From contig NZ_BIFH01000045.1 of NCBI RefSeq assembly GCF_003967355.1, forward strand, positions 1,371 through 65,370: a stretch of 64,000 nt of DNA, given 5' to 3'. Source of the DNA: Embleya hyalina. Its GTDB lineage: Bacteria > Actinomycetota > Actinomycetes > Streptomycetales > Streptomycetaceae. The notes under the pieces are model-generated. The model made no database searches, was not told the DNA's origin, and worked only from the letters and a program-made list of their open reading frames with translations. Positions 1 to 8,543 of this stretch are shown in pieces (within the stretch, counting starts at the first letter, position 1; each line of letters begins with the position of its first letter). The position numbers were made by a program, and so were the translations under genes.

Positions 1-9
1 ACCCCACCC

Positions 10-200
10 GAGCGCCCGCCCTGCCGGCCGCTGCTGGCCGCTTTTCGGTAAGCAACACACTCATCTCGCCGGAACCCCCCCCGTCCCCGAGCCCCGCACG
101 CCGCCGGCGGCCCGCCCCACGAGCCTGACCAGCCCCGCACCGGCCACCACCCCGCAACCACACGCGCAACGCCCGCCGAAAGCCCCGGCCCGGTCGTCCG
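10..200 (+). repeat. Partial copy 1 of a dispersed degenerate repeat
   Basis: Non-coding stretch at the left edge. It resembles the distal (tail) half of the repeats at 7745-8390 and 11540-12225: the order GCTTTTC, AGCAAC, TCTCGCCGGAA, GCCGGCGGCGG-like, then CCCCGCACCGGCCACC is kept. No transposase-like segment is visible here. The copy may begin outside the window. Identity is judged by eye. Confidence 0.55.
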
Positions 201-288
201 TGCGTGGGATTTCGCGTTCTGATGGTTGACCTAGTCCACTATTGTGAGGATGGTGGCAGGCAGTTGTCCGGATCAGGGGAGGGACGCC

Positions 289-1080
289 GTGGTCAAGCGG
301 TTCGAGGGACGTAGGGCATTGATCACCGGGGCCAGCAGGGGAATCGGGGCGGCGTTGGCGGTGCGGCTCGCGGCCGAGGGGGCCGATGTGGCGGTGACCG
401 CGCGTACCGTGCGGCAGGGGAATCTGGCCGGGTCGTTGGAGCGGACCGAGACGCTGATCGCCCGGCACGGTCGCCGCACCGCCGTGGTGCCGGCCGACCT
501 GTCCGACGAGACGCAGCGGGCCAGGATCGTGCCCGCCGCCGAGGAGGGGCTGGGCGGGCCGATCGACATCCTGGTCAACAACGCGGCGATGGCCTCGTAC
601 GCCTCGCTGCGGGTGTACCCGCAACGCCGCGCCCGGCTGCACTTCGAGGTGAACGTGCTGGCCCCGATGGAGTTGTGTCAGGCCGTGGTGCCGGCCATGG
701 CGACGCGTGGCGAGGGCTGGATCGTCAACGTGACCAGCGGCACCGCCCGGCCGTGGGCGGGGCCGCCGTTCGAGTTGGGGGTGCTCGGGACCAAGAGCGC
801 GGTGTACGGGGCGTCCAAGGCGGCGCTGAACAGGATCACCAACGCGCTGGCGGCGGAGCTGTACGGGACCGGGATCCGGGTCAACACGATCGAGCCCCGG
901 GCCGCGGTACTCAGCGAGGGCGCCGAGGAGTTGGTCGGTGGGCAGTTGCGGCCCGATCAGATCGAGACGATGGACCAGATGGTCTCCGCCACGCTGGAGT
1001 TGTGCGACGGGCCGGCGGCGCGGACCGGTGGCGAGTACGTGAGCCTGGACCTGCTGTCGGAGCTGGGCATCAAGGTCTGA
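289..1080 (+). CDS. SDR family NAD(P)-dependent oxidoreductase
   Basis: A 263-residue short-chain dehydrogenase/reductase, predicted cytosolic. Visible motifs are the N-terminal dinucleotide-binding TGASRGIG, the NNAA structural motif, and the catalytic YxxxK as YGASK, preceded by a Ser in VTSG. The frame opens at GTG 244, but GTG 289 is preferred: it has a good Shine-Dalgarno (GGGGAGGG, about 276-283) and starts just before the Rossmann strand, as is usual in the family. The substrate cannot be told from sequence. It converges on the PucR-type regulator gene and shares a hairpin with it. A TTGACC hexamer lies at 226-231, but no convincing -10 goes with it. Confidence 0.85.
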   Translation: MVKRFEGRRALITGASRGIGAALAVRLAAEGADVAVTARTVRQGNLAGSLERTETLIARHGRRTAVVPADLSDETQRARIVPAAEEGLGGPIDILVNNAAMASYASLRVYPQRRARLHFEVNVLAPMELCQAVVPAMATRGEGWIVNVTSGTARPWAGPPFELGVLGTKSAVYGASKAALNRITNALAAELYGTGIRVNTIEPRAAVLSEGAEELVGGQLRPDQIETMDQMVSATLELCDGPAARTGGEYVSLDLLSELGIKV

Positions 1081-1103
1081 GCCGAGCCGGCGGGACCGGA
1101 TCC

Positions 1104-1130
1104 GCCCGGGTGGCGCGCCGTCACCCGGGC
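1104..1130. terminator. Putative bidirectional terminator hairpin
   Basis: Inverted repeat GCCCGGGTG (1104-1112) / CACCCGGGC (1122-1130) between the convergent SDR and PucR-type genes, overlapping the stop codon of the latter. There is no U-tract, as is common for actinobacterial hairpins. Confidence 0.45.
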
Positions 1131-2710
1131 AACCGCAGCAGCAGCGCGGCGAGCAGGCGGGTCTTGGGGTCGGCCCAGTCCAGGCCGGTCAGTTCGCCCG
1201 CCCGGCGGATCCGGTAGCGCAGCGTGTTGGGGTGGATGTGCAGCGCCGCGGCGGCGGCGCGCACGTCGCCCAGCGCGTCCAGCCAGGCCAGCACCGAGTC
1301 CGCGTACTCCGTGTCGTGCTCGCCGTCGTGCGCCCGCAGCCCGATCAGGCGCGGGTCGCGGATCTCCCGATGCTCGGTCAGCAGCGCCTGGACCTCCCCG
1401 TACAGCACCTCCGGGCGTACCTCCGACAGCGCCGCGACGTCGGCCGACACCCCGCCGGTCGCCATCGCGTCCAGCACCCGGTCGGCCGACTCCCGGGCCG
1501 CGACGGTACGGGCCAGGCTCGGCGCCGGATCGCCGACCGCGCCGCGCACCGCCAGGTCGAGGTGGCCGTGCGCGGCGGCGGCGATCTCGTGCGCCCAGCC
1601 GAGCGCGACCGCCTCGGGCGGCGGCGCGGACAGCAGCACATAGACCCTCTGGCCCAGCGGCGCGACCCGGGCGTGGCTGTGTCGCGCCGCCGCGTAGACC
1701 GAGACCAGGTTCGCCAGTTCGGTCCGGGCCAACTCCTGCGCCGACTCGTCGGGGACGTCCGCCCGCACCGCGAAGCCGAGCACGAGCACCGGCCGCACCG
1801 GGTCCAGGCCGAGTTGCGCGGCGGCGGCCCGAGCCGCGATCGAGCCGCCGAGCAGGCCCGCCACGCTCTCCCGGGTCGGCCCGGCCTCCGCGGCCGACCT
1901 GGCCCGCCGGCGCACCAGGTGCAGCGTGGCCACCCGCGCCGCACCGACCAGCACCTCCTCGGCCCGATCGGCGAGCGGCCGGCGGCCCTCCTGGACCCAG
2001 ATCGTGCCCAGCCACCGCCCACCGGCGTGCACCCCGACCGCGAGCCGGCGCCGGATGCCCAGGTCGGGCCGCTCCTCCACGGCGACCACCTGCGCGGTGG
2101 TGCGCAGCCGGTGGAACACGCCCCAGTCGCGCAGCCGGGCCATGTACTCCTCCGGCCCCTGCCACCCCAGGATGGACAACCGCCGCAACTCGTCGGCCTC
2201 GTCCGGCCCGGTGGCCCGCGAGTAGGCCAGCACCCGGTTGGCGCTGTCCTCGATGCTGACCCCGCCGCCGGTGAGCATCGCGGTGGTCTGGGCGAGCGAG
2301 AACAGGTCGCCGCCGTCGGGCGGTTCCGTGTCGGGCCGCTCGTCGAGGGCGGCGTGCGCGAGCGCGGCCACCTGTTCCCAGCGGGCCTCGGGGCGCACCG
2401 ACAGCAGCACCACGCCCGCCGCGTCGGCGACCTCGCGCAGCGCCGCGCTCTCCCCCTTGACCGCGATCGCCGCCGCGCCGGCCGCACCCGCCGCCCGCAC
2501 CGTGCCCGCCGCGGCCCGGCCGCGCAGGCCGACCGCGAGCAGCAGGTCGCCCGGCATCACGTGCGGCTCCTCCTCCGGATCCAGGATCGACACGTGTCGG
2601 ACCGCCGCCTCCAGGCCGCCGGCCGCCGCCGCGACCCGGATCGGGCCGTCACCGACCGGGCCGCCGAGGGCGGCGAGCAGTTCACGCAGCGGGACGCCGG
2701 ATTCGGGCAC
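1121..2710 (-). CDS. PucR family transcriptional regulator (proline catabolism)
   Basis: A 529-residue regulator starting at GTG 2710. The N-terminal part (about 1-125) resembles the PucR/purine-catabolism ligand domain. The middle resembles the CdaR GGDEF-like region. The C terminus (about 475-525, around ALHIHPNTLRYRIRRAGELTG) is the PucR-type helix-turn-helix. It is divergent from the P5C dehydrogenase and proline dehydrogenase genes, an arrangement often seen in actinobacteria, where this regulator controls the proline pathway. That role is inferred from context. A near-palindrome at 2771-2790, just upstream of its start, is a good candidate operator. Confidence 0.85.
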   Translation of the reverse strand: MPESGVPLRELLAALGGPVGDGPIRVAAAAGGLEAAVRHVSILDPEEEPHVMPGDLLLAVGLRGRAAAGTVRAAGAAGAAAIAVKGESAALREVADAAGVVLLSVRPEARWEQVAALAHAALDERPDTEPPDGGDLFSLAQTTAMLTGGGVSIEDSANRVLAYSRATGPDEADELRRLSILGWQGPEEYMARLRDWGVFHRLRTTAQVVAVEERPDLGIRRRLAVGVHAGGRWLGTIWVQEGRRPLADRAEEVLVGAARVATLHLVRRRARSAAEAGPTRESVAGLLGGSIAARAAAAQLGLDPVRPVLVLGFAVRADVPDESAQELARTELANLVSVYAAARHSHARVAPLGQRVYVLLSAPPPEAVALGWAHEIAAAAHGHLDLAVRGAVGDPAPSLARTVAARESADRVLDAMATGGVSADVAALSEVRPEVLYGEVQALLTEHREIRDPRLIGLRAHDGEHDTEYADSVLAWLDALGDVRAAAAALHIHPNTLRYRIRRAGELTGLDWADPKTRLLAALLLRLPG

Positions 2711-2770
2711 GTTCGACCCCTTCGTGGATGCCGCGGGGTGTTGGTCGATGGGCCAAGCGCGGAGTTTCGA

Positions 2771-2790
2771 GTTTAACCGATCGGATAAAC
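2771..2790. promoter_or_regulatory. Candidate operator for the PucR-type regulator
   Basis: GTTTAACCGATCGGATAAAC is a 20-bp near-perfect inverted repeat (18 of 20 positions symmetric). It is AT-containing in a GC-rich gap between the divergent regulator and P5C dehydrogenase genes. Its place suits autoregulation plus control of proline catabolism. The rest of the 2711-2973 gap shows no other clear element. Confidence 0.45.
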
Positions 2791-2973
2791 ACCCGACGGC
2801 GGTCGCGGCCTACCGTTGAGCGCGAGATCCGCGTCCGCACACGGCGCACACGCACCGCACATCCGCACGCGGATCACCGCACGCGCCTCACCGCGCACAC
2901 ATGACCGCGCACGCACTCCGCGCACGCACCTCCACACGCACCCCGCCGCAGATCACCGAACAGGAGCGCCGTC

Positions 2974-4602
2974 TTGGACGCTGTGACCCAGGTTCCCGCC
3001 CCGGTCAACGAGCCGGTACACGACTACGCCCCCGGCACGCCCGCGCGGGCCCGCCTCGAAGCGAAGCTCGCGGAACTGGCCGCGGCCCCGATCGACCTCC
3101 CGATGACCATCGGCGGCAAGCGGCGTATGGGCGCCGGCAAGCGCGAGGACGTGGTCCAGCCGCACAACCACGGCGCGCGCCTGGGCACCTTCGCGCACGC
3201 GGACGCCGCCGACGCGCAGGACGCCGTCGACGCGGCCCTCGCCGCCGCGCCGGGCTGGCGCGACCTGTCCTTCGACGACCGCGCGGCGATCTTCCTCAAG
3301 GCCGCCGACCTGCTCGCCGGCCCGTGGCGCGAGACGCTGGCCGCGGCGACCATGCTCGGCCAGGGCAAGAACGCCCAGCAGGCGGAGATCGACTCCTCGT
3401 GCGAGCTGATCGACTTCTGGCGCTTCAACGTGCACTTCGCCCGGCGCGCGCTGGCCGAGCAGCCGATCAGCAGCCCGGGTGTGTGGAACCGCACCGACCA
3501 CCGGCCGCTCGAAGGCTTCGTCTACGCGATCACCCCGTTCAACTTCACCGCCATCGCGGGCAACCTGCCCACCGCGCCCGCGCTGATGGGCAACGTCGTG
3601 GTCTGGAAGCCGTCGCCGACGCAGACCTTCTCGGCCGTCCTGCTGATGGAACTGCTCGAAGAGGCCGGCCTGCCCCCGGGCGTGATCAACCTGGTCACCG
3701 GCGACGGGATCGCGGTCTCCGAGGTGGCGCTGCGCCACCCGGACCTGGCGGGCATCCACTTCACCGGCTCCACCGCCACCTTCCAGCACCTGTGGCGCAC
3801 GGTCGGCGAGAACATCGCGGGCTACCGCACCTACCCGAGGATCGTCGGCGAGACCGGCGGCAAGGACTTCGTGGTCGCCCACCCCAGCGCCGACCCCGCC
3901 GTGCTGCGCACCGCCCTCGTCCGCGGCGCGTTCGAGTACCAGGGGCAGAAGTGCTCGGCCGCCTCGCGCGCCTACATCCCGCGCTCGATCTGGGAGTCCG
4001 GCTTCAAGGCGGACTTCCTGGCCACCGTCGACGGGCTGTCGATGGGCGACCCGACCGACCTGAGCCACTTCCTGGGCGCGGTGATCGACGAGCGCGCGTT
4101 CGCCAAGAACAAGGGCGCGATCGATCGGGCGCACGCCGACGAGACGGTGGAGGTGGCGGCCGGCGGGACCTACGACGACAGCGTCGGCTGGTTCGTCCGC
4201 CCGACGGTGCTGGTCTCCGCGAACGCGGACCACGAGATCTTCAAGGACGAATACTTCGGCCCGATCCTGGCCGTGCACGTCTACGAGGACGACGCCTACG
4301 ACATGATGCTGGCCCAGATGGAGTCGGTCTCCGCGTACGGCCTGACCGGCGCGATCATCGCCCAGGACCGCGAGGTCATCGCGCACACCGCGCACGTGTT
4401 GCGGTTCGCGGCGGGCAACTTCTACATCAACGACCGACCCACCGGTGCGGTCGTGGGGCAGCAGCCGTTCGGCGGCGGGCGGGCGTCGGGCACCAACGAC
4501 AAGGCCGGCGCGATGCAGAACCTCACCCGCTGGGTCAGCTCGCGCTCGATCAAGGAGACGTTCGTCCCGGCGACGGACCACCGCTACCCACACATGGGCT
4601 GA
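2974..4602 (+). CDS. pruA: L-glutamate gamma-semialdehyde (1-pyrroline-5-carboxylate) dehydrogenase
   Basis: A 542-residue aldehyde dehydrogenase, the normal length for monofunctional P5C dehydrogenase. It oxidises glutamate-gamma-semialdehyde to glutamate with NAD, the second step of proline breakdown. Seen: GETGGKDF carrying the catalytic general-base Glu, and QGQKCSAASR with the nucleophile Cys327. The start is TTG 2974, with AGGAG-like sequence about 10 bases upstream; an upstream open frame is low-complexity and not credible. The proline dehydrogenase gene follows after 31 bp, so the two form an operon covering the whole pathway. Confidence 0.93.
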   Translation: MDAVTQVPAPVNEPVHDYAPGTPARARLEAKLAELAAAPIDLPMTIGGKRRMGAGKREDVVQPHNHGARLGTFAHADAADAQDAVDAALAAAPGWRDLSFDDRAAIFLKAADLLAGPWRETLAAATMLGQGKNAQQAEIDSSCELIDFWRFNVHFARRALAEQPISSPGVWNRTDHRPLEGFVYAITPFNFTAIAGNLPTAPALMGNVVVWKPSPTQTFSAVLLMELLEEAGLPPGVINLVTGDGIAVSEVALRHPDLAGIHFTGSTATFQHLWRTVGENIAGYRTYPRIVGETGGKDFVVAHPSADPAVLRTALVRGAFEYQGQKCSAASRAYIPRSIWESGFKADFLATVDGLSMGDPTDLSHFLGAVIDERAFAKNKGAIDRAHADETVEVAAGGTYDDSVGWFVRPTVLVSANADHEIFKDEYFGPILAVHVYEDDAYDMMLAQMESVSAYGLTGAIIAQDREVIAHTAHVLRFAAGNFYINDRPTGAVVGQQPFGGGRASGTNDKAGAMQNLTRWVSSRSIKETFVPATDHRYPHMG

Positions 4603-4633
4603 CCCCACCCCACCGGTATTTCGGGAGAAGAAC

Positions 4634-5563
4634 ATGCTCCGCAGCCCCATCCTCGCGGCGGCCCGCTCGCCGCGGACCCGCTCCCTGGTCGAGCACCTGC
4701 CGCCGACCCGGGCCATCGTGGACCGCTTCGTCGCGGGCGACGTGCTCGACGACGCCGTCCGGGTCACCCGCGAACTCGTCGGGACCGGGCGCAAGGTGAC
4801 GCTCGATCACCTCGGCGAGGACACCACCGACCGCGCGCAGGCGGACGCCACGGTGGACGCGTACGACACGCTGCTCGACACGCTCGGCGAGACCGGCCTG
4901 GCCCGCGACGCCGAGGTGTCGGTCAAGCTGTCCGCGGTGGGCCAGTTCCTGCCCGGCATCGGCGAGCGGACCGCGCTGGAGAACGCCCGGCGGATCTGTA
5001 CCGCCGCCGCACGGGTGGGCACCACGGTCACCCTGGACATGGAGGACCACACCACGACCGACTCGACCCTGGGCATCCTGCGCGAGTTGCGCGTGGACTT
5101 CCCGTGGGTGGGCGCGGTGCTCCAGGCGTATCTGCGGCGCACCGAGCAGGACTGCCGGGACCTGGCCTACGAGGGCTCGCGGGTGCGGCTGTGCAAGGGC
5201 GCCTACCAGGAGCCGGAATCGGTCGCGTTCCAGGACAAGGGCGACGTGGACCGGTCCTACGTGCGCTGCCTGCGGATCCTGATGGAGGGCAAGGGCTACC
5301 CGATGGTGGCCTCGCACGACCCGCGCCTGATCGCCATCGCGAGGCACCTGGCGGACCGGGCGGGTCGGGCGCCCGGCAGCTTCGAGTTCCAGATGCTCTA
5401 CGGCATCCGCCCCGAGGAGCAGACCCGGATCGTCGAGCAGGGCGACCTGATGCGGATCTATCTCCCCTACGGCGCCGAATGGTACGGCTACTTCATGCGC
5501 CGGCTCGCCGAACGTCCCGCCAATCTGACCTTCTTCCTGCGCGCGATGGCCACGAAGAGCTAG
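4634..5563 (+). CDS. Proline dehydrogenase (FAD)
   Basis: A 309-residue monofunctional proline dehydrogenase, catalysing FAD-dependent oxidation of L-proline to pyrroline-5-carboxylate. Family hallmarks are visible: KLSAVGQ, LDMEDH, VLQAYLRR, VRLCKGAY, and the C-terminal YGAEWYGYFMRRLAERP flavin/substrate region. The start is ATG 4634 after GGGAGAAG. A longer open frame runs back to 4445 inside pruA, but its codons look out of frame there. The gene is second in the pruA operon and is followed by a strong hairpin. Confidence 0.93.
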   Translation: MLRSPILAAARSPRTRSLVEHLPPTRAIVDRFVAGDVLDDAVRVTRELVGTGRKVTLDHLGEDTTDRAQADATVDAYDTLLDTLGETGLARDAEVSVKLSAVGQFLPGIGERTALENARRICTAAARVGTTVTLDMEDHTTTDSTLGILRELRVDFPWVGAVLQAYLRRTEQDCRDLAYEGSRVRLCKGAYQEPESVAFQDKGDVDRSYVRCLRILMEGKGYPMVASHDPRLIAIARHLADRAGRAPGSFEFQMLYGIRPEEQTRIVEQGDLMRIYLPYGAEWYGYFMRRLAERPANLTFFLRAMATKS

Positions 5564-5585
5564 GCAGGGCGGGGCGGTTCGCACA

Positions 5586-5620
5586 GGCGCCGGACGGGAG
5601 CGGTTCTCCCGTCCGGCGCC
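5586..5620 (+). terminator. Strong hairpin terminator after proline dehydrogenase
   Basis: Perfect 15-bp arms GGCGCCGGACGGGAG (5586-5600) and CTCCCGTCCGGCGCC (5606-5620) around a 5-nt loop, 22 bp after the stop codon. Confidence 0.8.
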
Positions 5621-5763
5621 CGCCTTCGTTTCCACCACGGGCACGGGCGACCCGGCTACCCGCGCCCGCACACCCGGCCAGTGCGGGCGGCGCTTCGCGC
5701 ATGGCGCGGCCCGTGTCGCGGGTCCGCGGGATCGGCGTCCGGGCGCACTGACAGCATGGACCG

Positions 5764-6231
5764 ATGGATGCAGTGGGCCTGGGCGACTTCACGGTGCGCC
5801 GCGCGAGCGAGTCGGACACGAACGCGGTGGTCGGGATCGACGTGATCGCGATGACGGGTGACGCCGAGCGGCGGGCGCACATCGCGAGGTGGTGCCGGCA
5901 GGGCGCGGTGACCGTGGCGGAGGACGCGTCCGGCCTGCTCGGCTACTGCGTGGTGGAGTACACCTTCTTCGAACAGGGCTTCGTCGCGATGCTGATGGTG
6001 ACGCCGCCGGCCCGCGGCAGGGGCGTCGGGCGCGGGTTGTTGGACGCCGCGGCGGCCTCGTGTACGACTCCGAAGCTGTTCACGTCGACCAACGTTTCCA
6101 ACCAGCCGATGCAGCGACTCCTCGGGCGAGCCGGATGGAGTCCGGTGGGCCTGGTACACGGCCTCGACGAGGGCGACCCCGAGCTGTTCTACCTCTGCGC
6201 CGCCCGCGGGTCGGGCCGCCGGCATCCGTGA
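5764..6231 (+). CDS. GNAT family N-acetyltransferase
   Basis: A 155-residue protein with the GNAT acetyl-CoA pyrophosphate-binding motif (RGRGVGRGLL, about 84-93) and a C-terminal NQPMQRLLGRAGW segment typical of the fold. The acceptor substrate is unknown. It stands alone between the proline operon terminator and a convergent SDR gene. Start is ATG 5764; ATG 5768 is out of frame. The short gap after it (6228-6262) contains tandem GTGACCC/GTGGACCC repeats of no clear function. Confidence 0.8.
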   Translation: MDAVGLGDFTVRRASESDTNAVVGIDVIAMTGDAERRAHIARWCRQGAVTVAEDASGLLGYCVVEYTFFEQGFVAMLMVTPPARGRGVGRGLLDAAAASCTTPKLFTSTNVSNQPMQRLLGRAGWSPVGLVHGLDEGDPELFYLCAARGSGRRHP

Positions 6232-6286
6232 CCCGTGGACCCGTGACCCGTGACCCGACGCGGGCGGCGTGCCGGTCGGCCGTGGG

Positions 6287-7036
6287 TCAGACCTGGTTCT
6301 CGCCGCCGTCGACGTACAGGTTGGCGCCGAGGATGAAGCTGCTCTGTTCGGAGGCGAGGAACGCCACCACGTCGGCGACCTCGTCCGAGCGTCCGATCCG
6401 ACCGAGCGGGACGCCCGCGGTGAATTCCGCCTTGCTGACGGGCGTGGTTCCCGTGGCCGCCAAGGTGTCGAGTCCGGGGGTGTCGATGGTGCCCGGGGAG
6501 ACCGCGTTGACCCGGATGTTCCGGCCCTTGAGTTCGTTGGCCCAGGTCCGGGCGAAGGACCGGATCGCCGCCTTGGAGGCCGCGTAGGTCCCGAACGCCG
6601 GTACGCCGTCGTCGGCGCGCACGGAGGAGTTCAGGATCACCGACGCGCCGTCGTTGAGCAGGGGCAGCGCTTTCCGCACCGTGAACATCGTGCCCCGGAC
6701 GTTGACGCCGAAGGTCTCGTCGAAGTGCTCCTCGGTGGTCTGCTCCAGCGTCGCGAACGACGCGGCGGCGGCGTTGGCGAACAGTATGTCCAGGCCCCGG
6801 CCCCGGGCGCGGACCGCGTCGTAGAGCCGGTCCAGGTCGCCCGGATTCGCGATGTCCCCCACCACCGCGGTGGCGCTCGCCGCGCCGATCGTCGCCACGG
6901 CCGCGCCCAGTACGGCGGAGCGCCGGCCGGTGACGAACACGTGCGCGCCCTCGGCCGCCAACCGCACGGCGGTGGCCAGGCCGATCCCGGTGCCGCCGCC
7001 GGTGACGACGGCGGTCTTGCCTTCGAACTGCCCCAT
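6287..7036 (-). CDS. SDR family oxidoreductase
   Basis: A 249-residue short-chain dehydrogenase with TGGGTGIG (cofactor binding), the ANAAAA structural motif, SS(V) and the catalytic YAASK, and a C-terminal GANLYVDGGENQV like the usual GxxxxVDGG ending. Start is ATG 7036 with GGAGGG upstream; a long N-terminal extension of the open frame runs into the divergent regulator and is not real. Substrate is unknown. It is probably the target of the divergent TetR-family repressor, through the palindrome at 7056-7077. Confidence 0.88.
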   Translation of the reverse strand: MGQFEGKTAVVTGGGTGIGLATAVRLAAEGAHVFVTGRRSAVLGAAVATIGAASATAVVGDIANPGDLDRLYDAVRARGRGLDILFANAAAASFATLEQTTEEHFDETFGVNVRGTMFTVRKALPLLNDGASVILNSSVRADDGVPAFGTYAASKAAIRSFARTWANELKGRNIRVNAVSPGTIDTPGLDTLAATGTTPVSKAEFTAGVPLGRIGRSDEVADVVAFLASEQSSFILGANLYVDGGENQV

Positions 7037-7055
7037 GTGAACGCCCTCCACGATA

Positions 7056-7077
7056 TTCAGTACCGATCGGTACTGAA
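7056..7077. promoter_or_regulatory. 22-bp perfect palindrome, likely TetR-family operator
   Basis: The half-site TTCAGTACCGA is followed directly by its exact reverse complement, 19 bp upstream of the SDR start codon. A related imperfect site (GTACCGATCGATCC, about 7096-7109) lies nearer the TetR gene. A repressor bound here would control both divergent genes. Confidence 0.7.
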
Positions 7078-7129
7078 GTGGACCGTAGCACATCTGTACC
7101 GATCGATCCCGAAGGGTATGGTGGGCGAC

Positions 7130-7738
7130 ATGGAGACGCTGGGGAAGGCACCGATCGGCCGGCCGAGAGGCTTCGACACCGACGAGGCCCTCGAACGCGC
7201 CATGCGGGTCTTCTGGGAACTGGGCTACGAGGGCGCCGGCCTCACCGACCTGACCAACGCCATGGGCATCACCCGCTCCAGCATGTACGCGGCCTTCGGC
7301 AACAAGGATGACCTGTTCCGGAAGGCGCTGGAGCGCTACACCGAGGGCCCCGCCTCGTACGCGGCCCGGGCCCTCCTCGAACCGACCGCCCGACAGGTGG
7401 CCGGCGCGATGCTCGACGGCGCGGTCCGGGCCACCACCCGACCGGGCTGCCCCACCGGCTGCTTCGGCGTACAGGCCTCGTTGGTCGCCGGCGCCACGGC
7501 CCGGGACGCCCGCGACGCTTTGATCACCTGGCGCGAGGAGGCCATCGCCCGCCTCCGCGACCGCTTCGATCGAGCCGTCGACGAGGGCGACCTGCCCGCC
7601 GACGCCGACCCGACAACGCTCGCCCGCCACCTCATGGCCCTGGCCAACGGCATCGCGGTACAGGCCGCCGGCGGCACACCTCGCGACGACCTACAGCAGA
7701 TCGCCGACGCGGCGATGCGAAGCTGGCCACCGCTCTGA
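7130..7738 (+). CDS. TetR/AcrR family transcriptional regulator
   Basis: A 202-residue repressor with an N-terminal TetR HTH (RGFDTDEALERAMRVFWELG, then the recognition helix region GITRSSMYAAFGNKDDLF) and a C-terminal ligand domain. It resembles TetR members with the C-terminal PTGCFGVQ segment, which often control neighbouring oxidoreductases. ATG 7130 is chosen; in-frame ATG 7118 would add four residues but has poor Shine-Dalgarno spacing. It is divergent from the SDR gene, with the palindromic operator between them. Confidence 0.88.
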   Translation: METLGKAPIGRPRGFDTDEALERAMRVFWELGYEGAGLTDLTNAMGITRSSMYAAFGNKDDLFRKALERYTEGPASYAARALLEPTARQVAGAMLDGAVRATTRPGCPTGCFGVQASLVAGATARDARDALITWREEAIARLRDRFDRAVDEGDLPADADPTTLARHLMALANGIAVQAAGGTPRDDLQQIADAAMRSWPPL

Positions 7739-7744
7739 GGGCCG

Positions 7745-8390
7745 GGTGGGGCGGGTGGGCGGGCGGCGAGCACGAGGCCGACCGACCAGCGACTCGCCTT
7801 CGGGCGGGGACGGATCCCGGCGGGGCGCGGTGGCCGGTCGGGGTGTGTGGCGAGGGTTGGTCTTTGGCTTGCGGGATGCCGGTGCGGGGTCTGTCCGGGA
7901 CGTGGGGTGGGCCGCCGCCGGCGTTCGGGACTGCGGGAACCCGGCAGTTTTGACGAGACTCGCGCGTTGCTCGGCGAAAACCGGCCAACAGCGGGGTGGG
8001 TGGGGAGGCGGTCCGGTCGGGTTGTCCGGGGAGGCTTCCCGGGTGGGTGGAGTATGTGGCGCGGGTCGGTCTCGGCAGGGGCGTTGATGGGGCCGGAGCG
8101 CACGAAACCGGCACTCGACACCTGATTCTCCCTGCCGGCCCCGCAAAACCGCAGGTCACCGAAATGCGACGCCCCCAGCCGTCCGACGCAAACCGGATCC
8201 GGACCCCGGTCGTCCGAACACCGGCGCGGCCCCGAGCGACCACGGCAACCCCCGCCCGCCCACCGCGAGATGGGGCCTCGTCGCCAAGGCGCCCGCCCCA
8301 CGCCACCCGGCTCGTTCCCGCCCGCAACCCCTCCTTGCGTGCCCCGGCCGCGTGTGGGTGGGCGCGGACGATCGAAGAGTCCACGGACAC
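7745..8390 (-). repeat. Copy 2 of the dispersed IS5-like degenerate repeat
   Basis: Read on the minus strand from 8390 to 7745, this stretch matches 11540-12225 in the same order over about 0.5 kb. The 20-mer at 8139-8158 is the exact reverse complement of 11707-11726. It begins with a broken transposase segment and continues with a non-coding tail. With copy 3 it forms an inverted pair around the lasso genes. No intact gene exists in 7739-8638 before the lasso precursor. Confidence 0.7.
8213..8390 (-). pseudogene. Transposase fragment (IS5-like), decayed
   Basis: The minus strand encodes MSVDSSIVRAHPHAAGARKEG, close to the SVDSTxVRAHQHAAGARKKG segment known from IS5-family (IS427-like) transposases. 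The reading then slips frame at the next conserved block (SRGG-TTKLHLAVDGRG-like), which is recognisable only in another frame. Only about 60 residues of a roughly 270-residue enzyme remain, so it cannot be active. Confidence 0.6.
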
Positions 8391-8543
8391 CGCTCAATCG
8401 ACCCGCCGAGCGTGTCGTCCCGCCTCGACGAGGCGGTGCCCCCGGTCGTGGCCTCGTTCGCCGCGCGCGAGCCCGAAGTCCCGCGCCCGACCGGGCCCGA
8501 TCGGCGCCGACGCCTTCCCCGGTCGGCGATCGATCACATGCAC

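Noticed and set aside
1232-2776. Plus-strand frame opposite the PucR-type regulator
   Set aside because: Antisense shadow rich in Arg/Gln/His; the minus strand has the recognisable HTH and full-length family match.
4445-4633. N-terminal extension of proline dehydrogenase into pruA
   Set aside because: It overlaps the conserved C terminus of pruA in another frame and lacks family similarity. ATG 4634 has a good ribosome binding site.
6228-6262. Tandem GTGACCC/GTGGACCC repeats as a replication or attachment site
   Set aside because: Only about four short degenerate units at the end of a gene, with no integrase or other supporting feature.
7037-7630. N-terminal extension of the minus-strand SDR gene through the TetR gene
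   Set aside because: The SDR Rossmann motif starts right after ATG 7036, and the extension is antisense to a clear TetR protein.
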